Shown: positions 6,708 to 13,356 of the stretch, one piece after another
How the letters are laid out: each line of letters begins with the position of its first letter
Position numbering within the stretch: position 1 is the stretch's first letter
DNA from: Candidatus Limnocylindria bacterium
GTDB taxonomy: Bacteria; Chloroflexota; Limnocylindria; QHBO01
Length of the DNA stretch: 14,107 bases
Direction: 5' to 3'
NCBI GenBank assembly: GCA_030146365.1
Contig: JASLBU010000004.1
Coordinates: forward strand, 1 to 14,107
Notes under the pieces: model-generated
The model's input: only the letters and a program-made list of their open reading frames with translations
Databases searched by the model: none
Told to the model about the DNA's origin: nothing
Position numbers and translations under genes: made by a program

Positions 6708-6713
6708 CCGCGT

Positions 6714-7331
6714 TCAGGGGCTGGCGGACGGCACCCCGGATGCCGGTGGAACGGGGTCGACGAGCTCGAAGGTTCCCTGTGCGATCGGCTCGCCTTCGGC
6801 GTCCAGGTGGACGCGCATCACGTACGTGCCCGGACCGAACTCGTCGAGCAGCGCGAGCGCCGGGACGGAGAAGGCGATCACCTCAGCGTCATCCGCGAGC
6901 GGCTGGTCACCCTCGCCCGGAATCGCCTGCACGACCTCCTGCGCACCTCCGCCGGTCCGCTCGACCTCGACGTAGACGAGGGCCGGCAGCTGCTCGGTGG
7001 GGCGCACGGACCAGGCGAAGGCATCGTCGGCGTCGAAGCGCGTCGTGCGCGTCGCGGTGGCGACCTCCCCGCTCACCTCGTCGATGGCGGTTCCAAACGC
7101 GATCTCCGCGATGGACGGGGCCGCCGATGCAGCGCTTTCGTCGGGCTCCACCGCGGTTCCATCGCCGTTGCCGCCGAGAATCCCCACGGCCACCGCGATG
7201 CCCACGATCAGCGCGAGCGCAACGCCCCAGCCGGCAAGGCGTCGCTGGCTCGGCGTCAGGCTCACGCGTGATTCGCCGCCGGGCCGCCGCGCCATGGCGC
7301 GTCCGCGGAGTCGCGAGAACCGCTGTCGCAT
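6714..7331 (-). CDS. Single-pass membrane protein of unknown function
   Basis: This 205-residue protein has a basic, Arg-rich N-terminus (1-32). One transmembrane helix follows at about 34-53 (GWGVALALIVGIAVAVGILGG). Next comes an acidic/Ala-Ser linker, and then a domain of about 120 residues rich in beta-strand patterns, probably outside the cytoplasm by the positive-inside rule. Segments such as FAWSVRPTEQLPALVYVEV and GTYVMRVHLDAEGEPIAQGTFEL look like an immunoglobulin-like or beta-sandwich fold. I recognise no named family and no cysteines or catalytic motif. The ATG at 7329-7331 is supported by GAGGA (7340-7344, minus strand) 8 nt upstream. A later ATG (residue 13) is possible. TAGAGT (7378-7383, minus strand) could be its -10. 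It is divergent from the DUF3090 gene. Confidence 0.72.
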   Translation of the reverse strand: MRQRFSRLRGRAMARRPGGESRVSLTPSQRRLAGWGVALALIVGIAVAVGILGGNGDGTAVEPDESAASAAPSIAEIAFGTAIDEVSGEVATATRTTRFDADDAFAWSVRPTEQLPALVYVEVERTGGGAQEVVQAIPGEGDQPLADDAEVIAFSVPALALLDEFGPGTYVMRVHLDAEGEPIAQGTFELVDPVPPASGVPSASP

Positions 7332-7400
7332 CGCTAGGGTCCTCGGTGGCGTGCGATGGTGCCCATCTGCACCGCCCACTCTAGTCCGCGCGGCAGCGGC

Positions 7401-7406
7401 TAGGAT
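7401..7406 (+). promoter_or_regulatory. Leaderless-type -10 element of the DUF3090 operon
   Basis: TAGGAT lies 7 nt before the ATG at 7414. An in-frame ATG at 7405 overlaps the hexamer and is therefore less likely to be the start. Confidence 0.5.
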
Positions 7407-7413
7407 GGTTTGG

Positions 7414-7938
7414 ATGACACGTCGAGTCTTCATCTTCAACGAGCCGGAGCGCTTCATCGCCGGGACCGTCGGCGAGCCGGGGGATCGGACGTTCTTCCTC
7501 CAGGCCCGCAAGGGCACTGCGGTCGTGAGCGTCGCCCTCGAGAAGGTGCAGGTCGCGGCGCTCGCATCGCGCCTCGAGGACCTGCTGGAGGCCGTCGACG
7601 CGCCCCACGCCGCCGATGCCGATGACAGGCCGCTCGACGAGCCGGTCGTCGAGCACTTCCGCGTCGGTGCAATGGCGCTGGCCTGGGACGCCGAGACCGA
7701 TGCCGTGGTGATCGAGGCGCAGACCCCAACCGACGACGGCGAGTACGCCGAGCTGCCCGATGACGCCGCGGATGGGCCGGATCTGCTGCGTGTCCGCATT
7801 GATGCCGCTCGAGCGCGAGGCTTCGTCCGTCGTGCCGAGACGCTCGTTGCGGGCGGCCGGACGGCGTGCCCGTTCTGCGGCCAGCCGCTCGACCCACAGG
7901 GCCACTTCTGCGCCAGGAACAGCAGCCATCTCAACTGA
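7414..7938 (+). CDS. DUF3090 (TIGR03847-like) conserved protein
   Basis: This 174-residue cytosolic protein is typical in length for DUF3090 (about 170-190). The opening VFIFNEPERFIAGTVGEPGDRTFFLQA and the central EHFRVGAMALAWD are characteristic of the family, which is found mainly in Actinobacteria and is biochemically uncharacterised. The C-terminus carries a zinc-ribbon-like group: Cys152-x2-Cys155, then PLDPQGH (His164) and Cys166. A metal knuckle is likely. From memory, actinobacterial members often lie near a SCO1664-type kinase-like gene and a histidine-phosphatase-like gene. Here the next gene is a different phosphatase, which keeps a phosphate-ester theme but proves nothing. The start at 7414 is preferred because of TAGGAT 7 nt upstream and no Shine-Dalgarno. 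Confidence 0.85.
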   Translation: MTRRVFIFNEPERFIAGTVGEPGDRTFFLQARKGTAVVSVALEKVQVAALASRLEDLLEAVDAPHAADADDRPLDEPVVEHFRVGAMALAWDAETDAVVIEAQTPTDDGEYAELPDDAADGPDLLRVRIDAARARGFVRRAETLVAGGRTACPFCGQPLDPQGHFCARNSSHLN

Positions 7939-7975
7939 CGCGCGCTCGGAGCACCCGGCGGATCGGCGTCTGCGC

Positions 7976-8539
7976 GTGGACTGGCTGGCGGCGGAGGCGT
8001 TCGACGATGGGCGGCCCGGTCGCCTGGGCCTCACGTTCCTGCCGGGTAAGCACGGGCCGTCTCTTCGCTATCCCGGCGTCGTCTACGAGCGGGACCTGGG
8101 CGAAGACCTCCGCACGCTCGCCGATACGCGCATCCACAATCTGCTGCTCCTGGTCGAGGACCACGAGCTCGTGCGGTGGGGCGACGCCGCGCTCGTCGAG
8201 CGCGCGGCGGCGCGGGGCGTGGCAGTCGAGCGGCGACCCATCCCGGACATGCATCCCCCGGGCTCGCTCGAGGCAATGGATGACATCCTGGTCTGGGTCG
8301 ATGCGGCCCGAGCCGATGGCGACGTCGCCGTCGCGTGCATGGGCGGCGTCGGGCGCACGGGCACGGTGGCCGCCTGCGCCCTGGTGGCCGCCGGCTGGAG
8401 CGCCGAGGATGCCGTGGCCGAGGTCCGTCGCGTTCGCCACCCCGAGGCGGTCGAAACCCCGGAGCAGGAGGCGTTCGTCGTCGCCTACGCCGATGGGCGT
8501 CACCAGCTGCGCGGCCGCTCCGCTAAGGTTTCGCCGTGA
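7976..8539 (+). CDS. Dual-specificity/tyrosine phosphatase-like protein
   Basis: This protein of about 187 residues belongs to the Cys-based phosphatase superfamily. The P-loop is ACMGGVGRTGT, giving Cys121-x5-Arg127, with a following Thr. The usual His before the Cys is replaced by Ala. Asp91 in PIPDMHPP is the likely general acid. The N-terminal half (LTFLPGKHG, YERDLGEDLRTL, HNLLLLVEDHEL) resembles the CDKN3/KAP-like branch of dual-specificity phosphatases. The substrate may be phosphoprotein, inositol phosphate or nucleotide; the sequence does not decide. The start is uncertain: the GTG at 7976, 37 nt after DUF3090, is the only reasonable in-frame start near the family N-terminus, but it has no Shine-Dalgarno. 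The stop TGA overlaps the GTG of the next gene (GTGA), so the two are translationally linked. Confidence 0.8.
   Translation: MDWLAAEAFDDGRPGRLGLTFLPGKHGPSLRYPGVVYERDLGEDLRTLADTRIHNLLLLVEDHELVRWGDAALVERAAARGVAVERRPIPDMHPPGSLEAMDDILVWVDAARADGDVAVACMGGVGRTGTVAACALVAAGWSAEDAVAEVRRVRHPEAVETPEQEAFVVAYADGRHQLRGRSAKVSP
8524..8529 (+). promoter_or_regulatory. Possible internal leaderless-type -10 element
   Basis: TAAGGT lies 6 nt before the GTG at 8536, inside the last codons of the phosphatase gene. The zinc-finger membrane gene could thus be read both from the operon and from its own start. Confidence 0.35.
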
Positions 8540-9174
8540 GCGATCGATGGGTCTGCAAGCGGTGCTTCGCCGACAACGACGGATCCGAGGGCACGTGCGT
8601 CCGCTGCGGACTGATGCGGGGATCGGAGTCGACGCTCGAAGACCAGGAGACGTGGGCGAAGGCCGCAGGAGTCCCCGGCCCGGCTCGCCCTCAGCCGGCG
8701 TGGCGGCGCCTGCTCCAGTACTGGTGGATCCCCGCCCTGGCGATCTTCCTGCTGGTGGGATTCGTGACCTCGGCGCGTCGCGACGACCAAGGGTCGCTCG
8801 CATCCGCCGGCAACGTCTCGGTCGAGGACCTGCGGCCGGGGGACTGCTTCAACGCCGGCGAGGAGACCGAAGTGAGTGACGTGGACGGAGTGCCGTGCAC
8901 CGAGAGCCACGCCTACGAGGTCTTCGCGGTGGCCGACTACGATGCCGACGTCTATCCAGCGACCCGGGAGCAGAGCGACGCGGCGTTCGGCGCCACCTGT
9001 CTGCAGCCGTTCGAGGAGTACGTCGGCATCCCGTACGCCGACTCGCGCCTCTACGCGTCGATGATCACGCCCTCGGAGGATGGCTGGAACAACGGCGACC
9101 GCGAGTTCATCTGCTACCTCCACGAGGAGGACGAATCGCCGATGACGAGCTCCATGGAGGGAGCCGCCCGCTGA
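8536..9174 (+). CDS. Membrane protein with N-terminal RanBP2-type zinc finger and Septum_form-like outer domain
   Basis: This 212-residue protein has three parts. Residues 5-24 form a four-Cys zinc finger, Trp5-x-Cys7-x2-Cys10-x3-Asn14-x6-Cys21-x2-Cys24, the exact spacing of the RanBP2/NZF class. A transmembrane helix follows at about 64-80 (IPALAIFLLVGFV), with Arg residues before it, so the finger should be cytosolic. The C-terminal domain (about 94-195) has RPGDCFN (Cys104), a DGVPCTESHAYEVFA block (Cys121, His125) and two further Cys (155, 193). This matches the Septum_form pattern of actinobacterial exported proteins and could hold two disulfides. The function is unknown; a link to division rests only on the family name. 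The GTG start overlaps the previous stop and also has TAAGGT 6 nt upstream. Confidence 0.75.
   Translation: MSDRWVCKRCFADNDGSEGTCVRCGLMRGSESTLEDQETWAKAAGVPGPARPQPAWRRLLQYWWIPALAIFLLVGFVTSARRDDQGSLASAGNVSVEDLRPGDCFNAGEETEVSDVDGVPCTESHAYEVFAVADYDADVYPATREQSDAAFGATCLQPFEEYVGIPYADSRLYASMITPSEDGWNNGDREFICYLHEEDESPMTSSMEGAAR
9156..9163 (+). promoter_or_regulatory. Shine-Dalgarno-like GGAGGGAG before a CTG start
   Basis: This purine run ends 7 nt before the CTG at 9171 and lies in the last codons of the Septum_form gene. It supports CTG as the start of the nuclease gene, as no other start codon sits at a usable distance. Confidence 0.4.
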
Positions 9175-9707
9175 GCGGGGGCTCACGTTCCGCACTCAGC
9201 GTCCCGAGGGCGCTCGGCATCGTCCTGGTCCTCGTGCTGCTGGCCGCGGGCAGCATCGCGTTCTCCGCCATGCGTGGTGCCGGCACGTCAGAGCCGGAAG
9301 CGGCACAGGAAGCGACGGTGATCAGGGTGGTGGACGGAGACACGATCGTCGCGCGCGTCGAGGGTCGCGAGGAGCGGGTCCGCTACGTCGGCGTCGACGC
9401 TCCGGAGGTGGGCCGCGAGGCGACGGGCGAGCCTGCCGCATGCGGAGGCGAGGAGGCGCGCGCGGCGAATGAGAGCCTGGTCGCCGGCATGACGGTCGAG
9501 CTGGAGCGCGACGTCTCCGACCGCGATCGGTTCGGTCGGCTCCTGCGACACGTCTGGCTCGACGGGAGCCTCGTCGGAGAGCGCCTGGTGCGGGACGGGA
9601 TGATGGAGGCCCGTTCCTATCCGCCGGACACCTCACGGGACGGCCAGCTGGACGCCGCGGAACGGATGGCACGCGAGCGCGGTGCTGGCATCTGGGGGGC
9701 CTGCTAG
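9171..9707 (+). CDS. Membrane-anchored or secreted thermonuclease (SNase family)
   Basis: The protein has a signal or anchor segment (about residues 14-32, GIVLVLVLLAAGSIAF), a short acidic linker and an SNase domain (about 48-178). The catalytic set is complete. Asp55 is in VVDGDT; Arg71, Asp76 and Glu79 are in RYVGVDAPE; and Arg123 is in DRFGR. These correspond to Asp21, Arg35, Asp40, Glu43 and Arg87 of the S. aureus enzyme. It should be a Ca-dependent DNA/RNA phosphodiesterase acting outside the membrane. Cys91 and Cys178 could form a disulfide. The start is unusual: no ATG, GTG or TTG precedes the hydrophobic segment in this frame. The CTG at 9171 overlaps the previous stop (CTGA) and has GGAGGGAG (9156-9163) upstream. 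The GTG at 9234 would leave a signal without basic residues. The stop overlaps the convergent helicase stop. Confidence 0.85.
   Translation: MSGGSRSALSVPRALGIVLVLVLLAAGSIAFSAMRGAGTSEPEAAQEATVIRVVDGDTIVARVEGREERVRYVGVDAPEVGREATGEPAACGGEEARAANESLVAGMTVELERDVSDRDRFGRLLRHVWLDGSLVGERLVRDGMMEARSYPPDTSRDGQLDAAERMARERGAGIWGAC
9704..9707. other. CTAG shared by two opposing stop codons
   Basis: The thermonuclease ends in TAG at 9705-9707 and the nuclease-helicase ends in TAG read from 9706 to 9704 on the minus strand. The palindrome CTAG serves both. There is no room for a terminator between the genes. Confidence 0.9.
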
Positions 9708-12700
9708 CGCGCGCCGATGGCCGGCGCGCCGGTGCCGGTGGCCAGCTCCACGAACTGGCACAGGGCGTTCGCGAGCCGCATTTGCTCAGGGGTTCGGGCG
9801 CGCACCCGGAGCAGTGCGGGCTCCGCGACCAGGATGGCCACGCATTTCGCCCGGGACGTCGCCACGTTGAGCCGGTTGCGCGAGTAGAGGAAGCCCATGC
9901 CGCGCGGCGCATCCTCTGGTGAGCTGCTCGTCATCGAGTAAATGCTGATCGGCGCCTCCTGGCCCTGGAACTTGTCGACGGTCCCGACCCGTGCCGTCGG
10001 AGGCAGGAGGCTGCGAATCTGCCCCACCTGGGCGTTGTAGGGGGCCACGACCAGCACGTCGCCATAGCCGACCGGCCGTTCGACGCCCTCGGCGTCGATC
10101 CAGGTGGAGCCGCTCTCCACGACCGCCCGCACCACCGACGCCACCTGCAGGGCCTCGGATCGGGAGATGCTGTCCGCGCCGGCGTGGTCCGAGGGGAGAT
10201 AGCGCAGGCCGCTGCCGCGCACCGGCGCCGGGGCACGGACCTCCTGCCGGTCGAGGGATGGCCGCGACTCGAGGCGCCCGTCGTAGAAGGCACCGGAGGT
10301 GAACTCGGCCACGGCGGGATGCAGACGCCATGTGTGCTCGAGGAAGAGGCCCACCTCCGGCGCGATGGTCGCCTCGTCCTGCAGGAGGTGGGCGAGGGCC
10401 GATCGATCCGCGCCGGGTGGGTGCGACCCCTGGAGTGGCTGGTCGAGCTGCTGGGGGTCACCCAGGAGCACGATCGAGCGCGCGGCCCCGGACATCGCCA
10501 GCACGTTCGCGAGGGCCACCTGGCCGGCTTCGTCCACGAACAGGACGTCCACGATGCCTTCGCTCTTTTCCGAGGCCCAGAGCCATGACGTGCCGCCCAC
10601 GACGTCCAAGGTCCGGTCGGCCAGCCCGCGCCGGACGACGTCATTGTTCTTCGTGACCGTCACTCCCTCTCGGTCGGTTCCCTGGCCGTCTTCCGTGATC
10701 TTCTGGGCGATGCGCACCGTGGCCCCCTCCTCGGCTGCGGCGCGGAGGACCGACTCGATGAAGTTGCCGATCACCCGGTGGCTGTTCGCGCTGATGCCCA
10801 CCCGCTTCCCAGCCCTCACCAGAGAAAGGACCATCCTCGCCCCGGTGTAGGTCTTTCCGGAGCCCGGCGGCCCCTGGATGGCGAGCGTCCCGTCTTCCAT
10901 CTCCACTGCGAGCCGGCGCGCTGCGTCCAGTTGGGTCTCACCGGGCCGCCGCAGCGCTTGACCTGGGGGCTGTCCTGCCCGTGGCGGGCGGCGCAACAGC
11001 AGGTCACGCGCTGCGCTCCACGGGCCGGGTGCCTGGATGGCGTTCTGGGCGACCCACTCGCCGAGGCGGAGCAGTGCGGACCGATGTGCTTCGTCCTGAA
11101 TCGTCTCCAGAGGCACCAGCCCAAGGGGATGAGCGGGCTCCTCAGCGCCCTTCCATTCGACGTCCACGGTCGAGTCGGCTTCGTTGAAGGCGACGACCTC
11201 GGCGTTGAGCTTCCACGCGCCCATGCCCTCGTCCGGCCTCGCTTGCCGAAGCGCCGGATCGTACAGCTGACTCCGAGGACGAATGTCGTGGTCCTGCGGC
11301 GCGAACCGGTAGCGCCACACCTGCCGCATCAACCGCGAGCGGGGCGACGGAAGGAACGGCTGGCGAACGCACTCAGTCACTTCGAGGGGCCCGAGCGCCC
11401 CACGATCGATCGTCAGCTCCGCGGCGTCCATGTCCATCCTGTGGAAGAACTCCCAGTACGTCGCCTTCTTTTCTCGGCGATGCCATGAGACAAGCTGAGC
11501 CAGCAGCCACCGGGCCTGCTGGTCGTCGGAGCGCTCCGCCGGGTCGGCCGGCACTTCGGCGGTGAGCAGTTCGCCGATCTCGGCGACTCGGATCTCCGCC
11601 GCGGCCAGGTCGACCGGCGCTTCGCCGGACACCGGGGTGGGACGCGGGACGAGCTGCCCCGTGGCATGTGCAAGGTCGTCGCGCAGTTCCTCCAACCAGT
11701 CGCGAAGGCGGCGCGTGCTGACCACGTCGTCCCGGTTGTAGCCGGCGATCTCGTCCAGGATGCCCGAGGCGGGCCGAGCTCCTTCGCCGAGCTCCAGCCA
11801 CTCCTCGAACGCGACGATGCTCGAACCCGCGTCCTTCAGGCCCACTTCGCGCTCGAAGCCGTAGAGGGGCTCGAGGCGCTTGATGCTGTAGCTCTCGACG
11901 GACGCGCGCAGGCCCTGTCGAACCGCTCGGTAGAGATCGACCAGCACTCCACCACGAAGGAGACGGTCCACCTGGTCCTCGCGCGTCGCGTGCCGGCCCA
12001 TCAGCCGCTTGAGGGCTGTCGGCTCGTAGCTCGCGTAGTGGTAGACGTGCATGCCCGGATAGCGATCCAGTCGTGCCACCAGCACGTCCATCAGCCGCTC
12101 GAAGGCCACCTTCTCCCCGGCCAGCGTCACCTCGCCGACGTGTTCAGGGTCGAACGACCAGATGGGCGTGAACGTTCCGTCGAGGTCGAGCAGACCGAAC
12201 AGGTAGTCGACGCCGTCATCGAAGGCGTAGGGGTCACCCTCCAGGTCGAGGAACAGATCGCCCTCGTTCGGCTCCGGGAGCATCGCCAGCCCGCGCTCGG
12301 GCTCGATCGGCTCGCCGGGCCGTGGCAGGAGAAGCTCGTGGATCGGTCTCGCAAGGCCCCGGCCCTGGACCTGGATTCGCGCCTGCTCGCGAACGCGCTC
12401 GATGCCGGTCGCACTGGTCCCGTCGATTGGGGGATCGAACGGAATCGGCGCGTTGGCGAGCCGCACGACCGTGTCGATCTCCCGGGTGGCGAGTGAGGCC
12501 CGCTGCCGGGACGAGATGCCGGCCACCAGGCTCAGGTGGTCGTCCGCGCGCCGCCGCTGAGCGCACTCGACGGCCCACCGGCAGACGTCGCAGTGCTCGA
12601 CCGGCTCAGGGTAGGTCGTCGACCCGGTGACCGGGACGAGACCGCCGAGCTCATCGATGACGGCCGCCTCGAAGCGGCGCTTCGCCATCCGGTAGTACGC

Positions 12701-13285
12701 CATGTAGTCGTCCACCCGCAGCGAGACCTTTCCTCCGCCGCTTCCGCCGAGCACGACGTGCATCCGCTCGGGAGCGACGCGCTGGATGTCCTGCAGCTGC
12801 TCCACGTAGGAGCAGATCTGCAGCACCGCGCCGGCCTTGACGTGACGGGCAAGCTTCGTGTCGGCGACCTCGTAGTGGTACGGGCCGAAGACCGAGGGTC
12901 GCTCCGGGGCATCCACGCGCAGCAGGAAGTCGGCGTAACCGAGCCAGCGGCCGTCGAAGAACGTGGCCTGGAAGATGACGTCCGCGCCGGCCGCCATCGC
13001 GGCCATCGTCTGCTCTGCCTGGCCGCGAACCTGGGCCGCACGGTCCGCCTCGTCGTCGCGCTCGACGGTGACGACGCGCGCGCCTTCGGCGGTGAGCTCG
13101 TCCAGGTAGCGGGCCTCGTGCGCGAAGCCGCGCTTTCGGATGATCTCGAGCTCGCGGTCATTGCGGTGGGGACGCTTCACGACTCCCTGCAGCGCCGCGC
13201 GCTCGAGCGCCGTGAGGTGCTCGCAGGCGAGGTACCCCACCAGGTCGGTGGCCGAGAAGACCGGCGCACCGTCGATCAGCTGCAT
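9704..13285 (-). CDS. TM0106-family RecB-like nuclease / RNase H-like / SF1 helicase fusion
   Basis: This 1193-residue protein has three modules. Residues about 1-250 are a PD-(D/E)xK nuclease: His56, Asp119 in GYADF, and Glu139 with Asp142-Thr-Lys144. Cys21 plus Cys232-x2-Cys235-x5-Cys241 match the iron-staple [4Fe-4S] pattern of AddB/Dna2-type nucleases. Residues about 340-535 are an RNase H-like (YprB/DEDD) domain: Asp347 and Glu349 in FLDLEGDP, Asp450, and GYNRDD (515-520). Residues about 780-1160 are an SF1B helicase: QGPPGSGKT (804-812), LFVDEAGQ, LLGDPQQLDQ, HTWRLHP, VDKFQGQE and NVATSRAK. It probably degrades or resects DNA ends, but the substrate and pathway are inferred. The ATG at 13285 fits the family start; the frame runs on upstream without signals. 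An upstream GTG (13312) is less likely because it abuts the -10. Its stop overlaps the thermonuclease stop. Confidence 0.9.
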   Translation of the reverse strand: MQLIDGAPVFSATDLVGYLACEHLTALERAALQGVVKRPHRNDRELEIIRKRGFAHEARYLDELTAEGARVVTVERDDEADRAAQVRGQAEQTMAAMAAGADVIFQATFFDGRWLGYADFLLRVDAPERPSVFGPYHYEVADTKLARHVKAGAVLQICSYVEQLQDIQRVAPERMHVVLGGSGGGKVSLRVDDYMAYYRMAKRRFEAAVIDELGGLVPVTGSTTYPEPVEHCDVCRWAVECAQRRRADDHLSLVAGISSRQRASLATREIDTVVRLANAPIPFDPPIDGTSATGIERVREQARIQVQGRGLARPIHELLLPRPGEPIEPERGLAMLPEPNEGDLFLDLEGDPYAFDDGVDYLFGLLDLDGTFTPIWSFDPEHVGEVTLAGEKVAFERLMDVLVARLDRYPGMHVYHYASYEPTALKRLMGRHATREDQVDRLLRGGVLVDLYRAVRQGLRASVESYSIKRLEPLYGFEREVGLKDAGSSIVAFEEWLELGEGARPASGILDEIAGYNRDDVVSTRRLRDWLEELRDDLAHATGQLVPRPTPVSGEAPVDLAAAEIRVAEIGELLTAEVPADPAERSDDQQARWLLAQLVSWHRREKKATYWEFFHRMDMDAAELTIDRGALGPLEVTECVRQPFLPSPRSRLMRQVWRYRFAPQDHDIRPRSQLYDPALRQARPDEGMGAWKLNAEVVAFNEADSTVDVEWKGAEEPAHPLGLVPLETIQDEAHRSALLRLGEWVAQNAIQAPGPWSAARDLLLRRPPRAGQPPGQALRRPGETQLDAARRLAVEMEDGTLAIQGPPGSGKTYTGARMVLSLVRAGKRVGISANSHRVIGNFIESVLRAAAEEGATVRIAQKITEDGQGTDREGVTVTKNNDVVRRGLADRTLDVVGGTSWLWASEKSEGIVDVLFVDEAGQVALANVLAMSGAARSIVLLGDPQQLDQPLQGSHPPGADRSALAHLLQDEATIAPEVGLFLEHTWRLHPAVAEFTSGAFYDGRLESRPSLDRQEVRAPAPVRGSGLRYLPSDHAGADSISRSEALQVASVVRAVVESGSTWIDAEGVERPVGYGDVLVVAPYNAQVGQIRSLLPPTARVGTVDKFQGQEAPISIYSMTSSSPEDAPRGMGFLYSRNRLNVATSRAKCVAILVAEPALLRVRARTPEQMRLANALCQFVELATGTGAPAIGAR

Positions 13286-13289
13286 CGGC

Positions 13290-13307
13290 TCAGTTGGATC
13301 CCCGCAT
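13290..13307 (-). promoter_or_regulatory. Possible leaderless five-codon leader ORF before the nuclease-helicase
   Basis: ATG-CGG-GGA-TCC-AAC-TGA (MRGSN, stop) begins exactly 6 nt after the -10 hexamer TAGGCT and ends 4 nt before the ATG of the nuclease-helicase, in a different frame. With a leaderless transcript, ribosomes would start here and could re-initiate at the main gene, which has no Shine-Dalgarno. It may be chance. Confidence 0.3.
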
Positions 13308-13313
13308 GTCACC

Positions 13314-13319
13314 AGCCTA
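13314..13319 (-). promoter_or_regulatory. -10 element of the nuclease-helicase gene
   Basis: TAGGCT on the minus strand lies 28 nt before the ATG at 13285 and 6 nt before the small leader ORF. No good -35 is visible. The 71-nt gap to the upstream lipoprotein gene suggests an own promoter. Confidence 0.4.
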
Positions 13320-13356
13320 GCGAGCGATGCGACAGCTTGGCGGTCGCGAGCCGCCG

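Noticed and set aside
6714..7934. 406-codon frame including the membrane protein and DUF3090 antisense
   Set aside because: Only the part from 7331 has a Shine-Dalgarno and a plausible protein; the rest is the shadow of the DUF3090 gene.
9721..9732. 12-bp palindrome CCGGCGCGCCGG just after the thermonuclease stop
   Set aside because: It encodes the C-terminus of the nuclease-helicase on the minus strand, and no T-run follows on either side, so it is not convincing as a terminator.
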